Position numbers and translations under genes: made by a program
Shown: positions 62,101 through 64,000 of the stretch, piece after piece
Layout of the letters: the number at the start of each line of letters is the position of its first letter
Position numbering within the stretch: the first letter of the stretch is position 1
Notes under the pieces: generated by a model
What the model saw: only the letters and a program-made list of their open reading frames with translations
Told to the model about the DNA's origin: nothing
The model's database searches: none
From: Rickettsiella endosymbiont of Xylota segnis
GTDB taxonomy: Bacteria; Pseudomonadota; Gammaproteobacteria; Diplorickettsiales; Diplorickettsiaceae
DNA: 64,000 bases
Assembly (NCBI RefSeq): GCF_964019545.1
Contig: NZ_OZ026451.1
Span: forward strand, 1,235,001 to 1,299,000
Direction of reading: 5' to 3'

Positions 62101-64000
62101 GACAGCTGATTGAATAAGCGCTAAATAATTCAACCAGTTTTTTGAGTCTTTTTGTTGAATTAAAAATTCTATGCAATCGCTAAAATATTTAACATCATTT
62201 AACGCGAAATCTACACACGATGATTTTTGCTTCGGACTTAAGGAACTATTGTGCAATTTACCAATAGCCGATAAAACTTCCTTATTCTCTTCACTTTTTA
62301 ATAAGGCTAAATTGTTATTAGCTAATGTCGATTTATCATTTTGGCGTTCTTTATCAAAAAGTTTTTCCAGTGTATTAATAGGGAAAAACTGCTCTAAAAT
62401 ATTATTACTGTTTGCTGGTAATAATGTCTCTAAAACAGCTTGTAATTGCGGTAAGCTAATGGCGGTTTTTTCAAAATGAGTATTAAGCAACACATTAACA
62501 ACAGGGGTTAATTCGTCAAAATAATCCTTTTCCGTGAGTTGTAAGATTTTTTTCTTAAATAATGTCAGATCCATTCCTTCATTGGGTACAGCTAAACAGT
62601 TCAAAAGTTTACGAAGAATGGACACATGTTGGTCGCGATGCGCGTTTGATAAATTTCCTTTGATTACTCGTATGAAATCGTTAATTTCATTTGAAGTTAG
62701 CTTTCTTAAATCGGCATCTTGTAAACGAATAAAACAATGCGCACTGGTTTTTTTGATGAACTTACGACGCAAACTGATGGCTTGCTCCTCTGTACGCGCT
62801 TTAGAAATGTCTTGAATAATACCATTAATTTGGTTTATATCAGGCAGTTTATAGCCCTTTTTAAATTCTGAGAAATCAATAGAATCCAGTTGTATAAATA
62901 ATAATTTAACTTCAGATTTATTGTTTGCTTGTTTAACTGAATCATTCAAGTCCTTGATTAGATAATTATTATCATAGGAATGAGCAACCCAACCTAGTGT
63001 TGTTAACAGCACTGAATCTAAAGGAATCTCATTTTTTATAAGAAATTCATAATAGTCTTCGAGTGTTAATTGGTTTTTATTAGCAGCAAATTGACTTTTA
63101 GAAAAATCTAGCACATGACTTGAGCTGTTCAATAAATCAAGCGTAAAGCTGTCTGATAGATTCTTTTTTTGCAAAGCTTGATAGAGCGTTAGCAATTGCT
63201 TGAAGTCAAAATGAAGCGATCTTGATTCTTTGTTATCCCAATCGATCAATGAATTTAATCGACTTAAAAATGCAGAAAAATCATTATCATTTAATTGTTG
63301 ATTGGCTAAGCTATTAAAATAAGTTAATAATGTATTATCCTCTATTTTATTAACACCCTGTGTCGTGCAGGCTAATAAACAACGGACTAAATTATCTTTA
63401 GCCTTGATAGAAATTTCTCTTGTATTGATGTTTTCAAAAAATTTGATATACAGATCGAGTTGTTGCTGCGTCACATTGGGTAGACGTTGAACAAAGCGTA
63501 TTGCTCGCGTCTGCCAGGCTTCTTGTTCTGATATTAATACCTTCATCTCCGGAATATAAGTGCCGCCAGTCGTAGAGTATTGGAATTTACTGAGATGGGC
63601 ATTTATAGAGGCATCGGGTTGTCCGATAATATTAATGCCTTCATGAATCACGGCATAATAAACACCTGATTGAGTCCAATCCAATTGGTCGAGGTTATTT
63701 AATACGCATTGCTGATTTTTCAAGGATTCAGCCATATTTTCACAGGATTGTAAAACTAGTAGCACACGCTCCAACAAAACAGGTATATGCAAAGAATCTT
63801 GCTTTGCTAATAAACGTTTTAATGAATCTGAATTAAAAACCAAACCACTTTTTTTATTTATCTCTAGGTAGTCTGTAAAAGATCTAAATGCATTCCAGAG
63901 TGAGGAAAAGCGTGAATAACCGACTGAAATAAAATGTTTTTCAACAAGATTCCGCCACAAAATACTATGTTCAGGGTTTTTTAGATTATTTACACAATCA
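53122..64000 (-). CDS. Giant SecA-like helicase/coiled-coil protein (start beyond window), putative effector
   Basis: An open frame of more than 3,600 codons that stays open to base 64000, so the start is not in view; the TTG at 63960 has no ribosome site support. About 880 helical residues come first. A SecA-like motor follows: QVPTGQGKSL (Walker A, near 61290), VLDEADYHFFDE (Walker B, near 60970), GMTATA (near 60390), LSSRLQRGTDI (near 60020) and RRDEKQAIGRAARNGQ (near 59910). True SecA preprotein-binding and zinc regions are not seen. After about 500 helical residues come five tandem coiled-coil units (about 58300-54850), then two acidic Ser-rich stretches and a C-terminal domain ending ASPLLKSR. 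Not a Sec translocase; host-directed function is inference. Confidence 0.8.
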   Translation of the reverse strand, partial: DCVNNLKNPEHSILWRNLVEKHFISVGYSRFSSLWNAFRSFTDYLEINKKSGLVFNSDSLKRLLAKQDSLHIPVLLERVLLVLQSCENMAESLKNQQCVLNNLDQLDWTQSGVYYAVIHEGINIIGQPDASINAHLSKFQYSTTGGTYIPEMKVLISEQEAWQTRAIRFVQRLPNVTQQQLDLYIKFFENINTREISIKAKDNLVRCLLACTTQGVNKIEDNTLLTYFNSLANQQLNDNDFSAFLSRLNSLIDWDNKESRSLHFDFKQLLTLYQALQKKNLSDSFTLDLLNSSSHVLDFSKSQFAANKNQLTLEDYYEFLIKNEIPLDSVLLTTLGWVAHSYDNNYLIKDLNDSVKQANNKSEVKLLFIQLDSIDFSEFKKGYKLPDINQINGIIQDISKARTEEQAISLRRKFIKKTSAHCFIRLQDADLRKLTSNEINDFIRVIKGNLSNAHRDQHVSILRKLLNCLAVPNEGMDLTLFKKKILQLTEKDYFDELTPVVNVLLNTHFEKTAISLPQLQAVLETLLPANSNNILEQFFPINTLEKLFDKERQNDKSTLANNNLALLKSEENKEVLSAIGKLHNSSLSPKQKSSCVDFALNDVKYFSDCIEFLIQQKDSKNWLNYLALIQSAVAENKDEKNKNKLISDLKKLAQDKTELWQQSLTILLQLSLKKFGSTDFFNKFNGKYKDSSIEQRVILLQAIDQAENSEKWFEQAQQLTSLLENLEAKELKTLADYYQQTPKPTLQFLLDYAKSHKNALGNIDNLLHYFETIYAKEDKRSYGESDDDKDNIKRVIASFKLKGERALTTEEKQHLSTLFCFANTHSKEHNLAAKKTDELVIKLHKFGKELITDSKNDWLKARKLVVIRELLLRQTGKWLNDTQMLVLLYALIHDDENLILQVPTGQGKSLISLSWNIYLALKKITIDNLSSKSALSERDHQEAKAAYLKALIDSSYIHQSSSQTDYKEIQREKGGVNYSTLGNLTVNRQRWLVNDGIIHNKKNRYAVLDEADYHFFDEKTVFRYADAGKDRFNYDVWVYEIIATYYLEKIVPLKLDKINTKDHLDPLLQAILAESHKAPKASTFVNDYHLQQPDEKTVDKLAELLLDMHAAASLKENEHYCIVPCEIDINGQIYHKKFAMVIDKNQLQPGSTYDVQYALHTLLNEESKKRSEAPDFFVEPIAPLVLSENAEQSLLNYEKLIGMTATAGNKREREQINSQFGINKIFKTTSHQPSKLTLLPNVYAEDDNALITAITKQISNSYKNQPILILLDNDQVVSEVYRKLQAKELGRQSGLTLVEDTNAKQKSEQEIVNEAGQSGKVTLSSRLQRGTDIRTEVADGLKVILVYTDADQLSNRRDEKQAIGRAARNGQAGSAVSIYNYGSVSEKYDELKKAESELITNWESYARQKITNREQSLQWKNQEIPWLNAKDKAIIVEVVTQASNILKNRENQFTSAKEALLSRLSNELKQIIKIKSNTTVQQPRSYLFKQLDEKWRNRLADDNNNAVKKDNIDSYNQYVNLAKDLWFEFCRKVNYSSGFDFSKEYLTLAQLNEMPPEVSDKRAAHHQNEANSELVNEFFSKLTDWSQWVSNKIINNSALQDVFMADMPNEKELEQFYALIDAISQSEADNLQRHKQDIIKLLCSEKGRLFPLASSCVFLETLLDKNTSDQFEIKFNLLKQLLEHVVLTDKGLSEETLKKRQIVADITLNLMSYTNAGQYSELFTILLNQIEKKSLNLDQLEAVKLLFAKQDFCKLLKFDCSNKIDGMLQRITQDLPFLTRRVLTFIDLVIQNANDIGNTQLFELFMVVFLQALQPKELDQKGIVDVNVSALGALLLQLSKEGLSSCKQLIELVNQCDNSLLTIKQSLDLLAKTLEKFKEFSNVATKTIPTVEESLKNANLDDLLGKVVTVADEYENLIIEQANRSTQGIEFIEELSQEAEGELLQSKNNLDGKIKGFNNKLKVFLEKETELKVELAESATEVSALKTEIEQHGEKIKTQTKQLTAKEREIKELKTELERLTTDDQLIEHAQKIVSLENELRDLQNSVGSLKNKKDSLAGQLSTQEQKFEGFNSENQKLAGERVNLEKDKTELVEKTKEFIAAVDEKAEQEVKLGQLEGNLVKAIRGKLNQANMGILIEKVDQLVNEYESLKAEQSKRSAQKFLRIEELSQEAEGELLQSKNDLDEKIKGFNNKLKGFLEKETELKHNLAESEAEVAALKTEIEQHGEKLKTQTKQLTVKEEQLKESKAKLSQVISDDELKQHAQEIIQLENELMNLQKIVNNLNTAKDSLAGQLSTQEQKLLELNSENQKLAGEKTNLEKDKTQLEGKVKEFSTAVDNKSKQEVKISQLEENILKAITGKLNQANMDILIGKVDQLVNGYESLKAKQSRRSAQKFLRIEELLQEAEGELLQSKNNLDGKIKGFNNKLKVFLEKETELKVELAESATEVSALKTEIEQHGEKIKTQTKQLTAKEREIKELKTELERLTTDDQLIEHAQKIMSLENALKSLQESVDDLNTAKDSLARQLSEQEQKFEGFNSENQKLADERVNLEKDKTELVEKTKEFSAAVDNKSKQEVKIGQVERNLVKAVKGNIAQANKDLDDLIVRVQQLVSGYESLTTEQASRSTQKIDAIKELSQKSEDALLENENALNEEIRKFNTKLTEYQRAEASLAANLNKSEAEVKELKTQIETKQEQLEKHKTNLSAKEDELEKLKTELETLTTEEAIKGLTDMIESLQTELNKLHGNVDTLNTEKNSLEEQFSAQKQKLKGFNLENNNLIEKRKYLKQERETLAGKVTEFTAAVDQKSEQKAKIEELETQHIKTLNEKLTHANTDIDDLAVRVDQLIKDYSRLGTEQSNRSAEKIEVIQKLSQGAKGKLLEERNKLNEEIKEFNTQIAEFSKKETELKDNLAESASKAEILKAEIEKQGKKLETQEAALTAKELEINELKTDLEKLTTEKDLNKHAHTIGLLKTELKGLQESVDDLNTEKNNLAGQLSSQEQKIQDLKLQNGNLEKEKAELEEKTRELLNATSNFKDQLQKSENGSMSELERKLMDSDFNFSSEELQKLILLQYTDTQEEFCVVLKQLNFSQAYIKYQENDAENNIYEISKIIRCQTVGIENRDSTDDESLESSTSSTSSVLQNDNSNEKATKYSLMDSQEWIEERLQLKTKHDVSLELNNKEKGFIANWFKEKNIQLFPKLDHYVISSLSEEKLNDEIIQRQALKEQLISVALNCYKEIDSCLETDYPNLLVRPTSEENDDDSGIHNGSTSSEEEQSIALNDDSLVDYYFNTINDKLTRNKLDDEKKETLHHIITAINAAAIEAIKSRWIFSYNDYFTPLKQLIDDVNQKAIPVARLSKDQLKQFILLIKNNSEKNFIKNVQARSKYENKLRVFYGLIAKISVYREALTQQQKLFETMLKLQREEPLSKLESRYEPGESYLPLQCREIFSPNASFQNSPGLAATAQGGAFYKQNEIADNGRVCYEQDLGNEKKIWSIAREKNTLEYQNEKVSWFSAVSLDVARAQILDVMNRFTDSVVTVSINNCNKKSEYNYRLVIEAYNLTHPDRQILCSSNEKVKLKDKKIAEQSALFKLDREGCSTTVNNIKELTKQKVSSLASPLLKSR
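56503..56793. repeat. 291-bp block identical to 57901-58191
   Basis: By eye the two blocks match at every base, with the first mismatches just outside. They are 1,398 bp apart, exactly two repeat units, while the unit between them differs at many sites. This points to recent duplication of a two-unit block or gene conversion between units one and three. Confidence 0.8.
57901..58191. repeat. 291-bp block identical to 56503-56793
   Basis: Second member of the identical pair inside the coiled-coil repeats of the giant gene. Such a perfect repeat is a likely site of unit gain or loss by recombination and of misassembly with short reads. Confidence 0.8.

Noticed and set aside
53122-64000. Calling the giant gene secA
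   Set aside because: Only the motor motifs resemble SecA; the size, coiled coil and lack of recognisable preprotein-binding and zinc regions exclude the housekeeping translocase.

Overview
The window is a chromosomal segment of a low-GC gammaproteobacterium. The order of the ribosomal and RNA polymerase genes is gammaproteobacterial. Large eukaryote-directed proteins (an ankyrin protein, a SopB-type phosphatase, an actin-type WH2 module, a giant coiled-coil protein) sit between housekeeping genes. Together these point to an intracellular member of the Legionellales, probably Coxiellaceae and close to Rickettsiella or Diplorickettsia. That placement is inference from content and was not tested by a search.

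Layout. Positions 1-640 (minus) hold the start of an ankyrin-repeat gene and a coupled small unknown gene. Positions 949-5269 (minus) hold a glycosyltransferase, an O-antigen ligase/polymerase-like protein, asd and prmB; an orphan Hpt domain (plus) follows at 5431. Positions 5977-24360 (minus) are an almost unbroken str-S10-spc-alpha supercluster, read from rpsL-rpsG-fusA-tuf through rpsJ to rplQ. It has one convincing strong promoter, in front of rpsL. Positions 24745-27552 carry a 935-residue protein with a SopB/IpgD-type CX5R phosphatase motif, wedged between rpoC and rpsL, which are neighbours in most relatives. Positions 27769-40745 (minus) are rpoC, rpoB, rplL, rplJ, rplA, rplK, nusG and secE, then tRNA-Trp, -Thr, -Gly and -Tyr, with an L10 leader, intercistronic hairpins and a stringent-type tRNA promoter. 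The tuf copy usually found between tRNA-Thr and tRNA-Trp is absent.

Positions 40956-53101 are mixed: a MarC-family membrane protein, rocD beside a broken arginase gene, a 436-residue protein with a polyproline-WH2-central-acidic module like the Arp2/3-activating end of WASP, a cation:proton antiporter, pcnB (apparently started at an AUU codon) overlapping pgi, a LOG-family nucleotide hydrolase, and an unknown membrane-anchored protein. Positions 53122-64000 (minus) are one open frame of more than 3,600 residues, running off the right edge. It has a SecA-like helicase motor, then five tandem coiled-coil units of about 233 residues.

The housekeeping blocks make ribosomes, RNA polymerase and the Sec channel under growth-rate control. 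The accessory genes look like a host-interaction layer. Three of the suspected effectors end in a similar short tail (Ser-Pro, a hydrophobic residue, terminal Arg). No secretion-system genes, CRISPR array, prophage or insertion sequence were seen. Repeats are a small dispersed family (three copies), one REP-like palindrome, and the in-gene tandem repeats.
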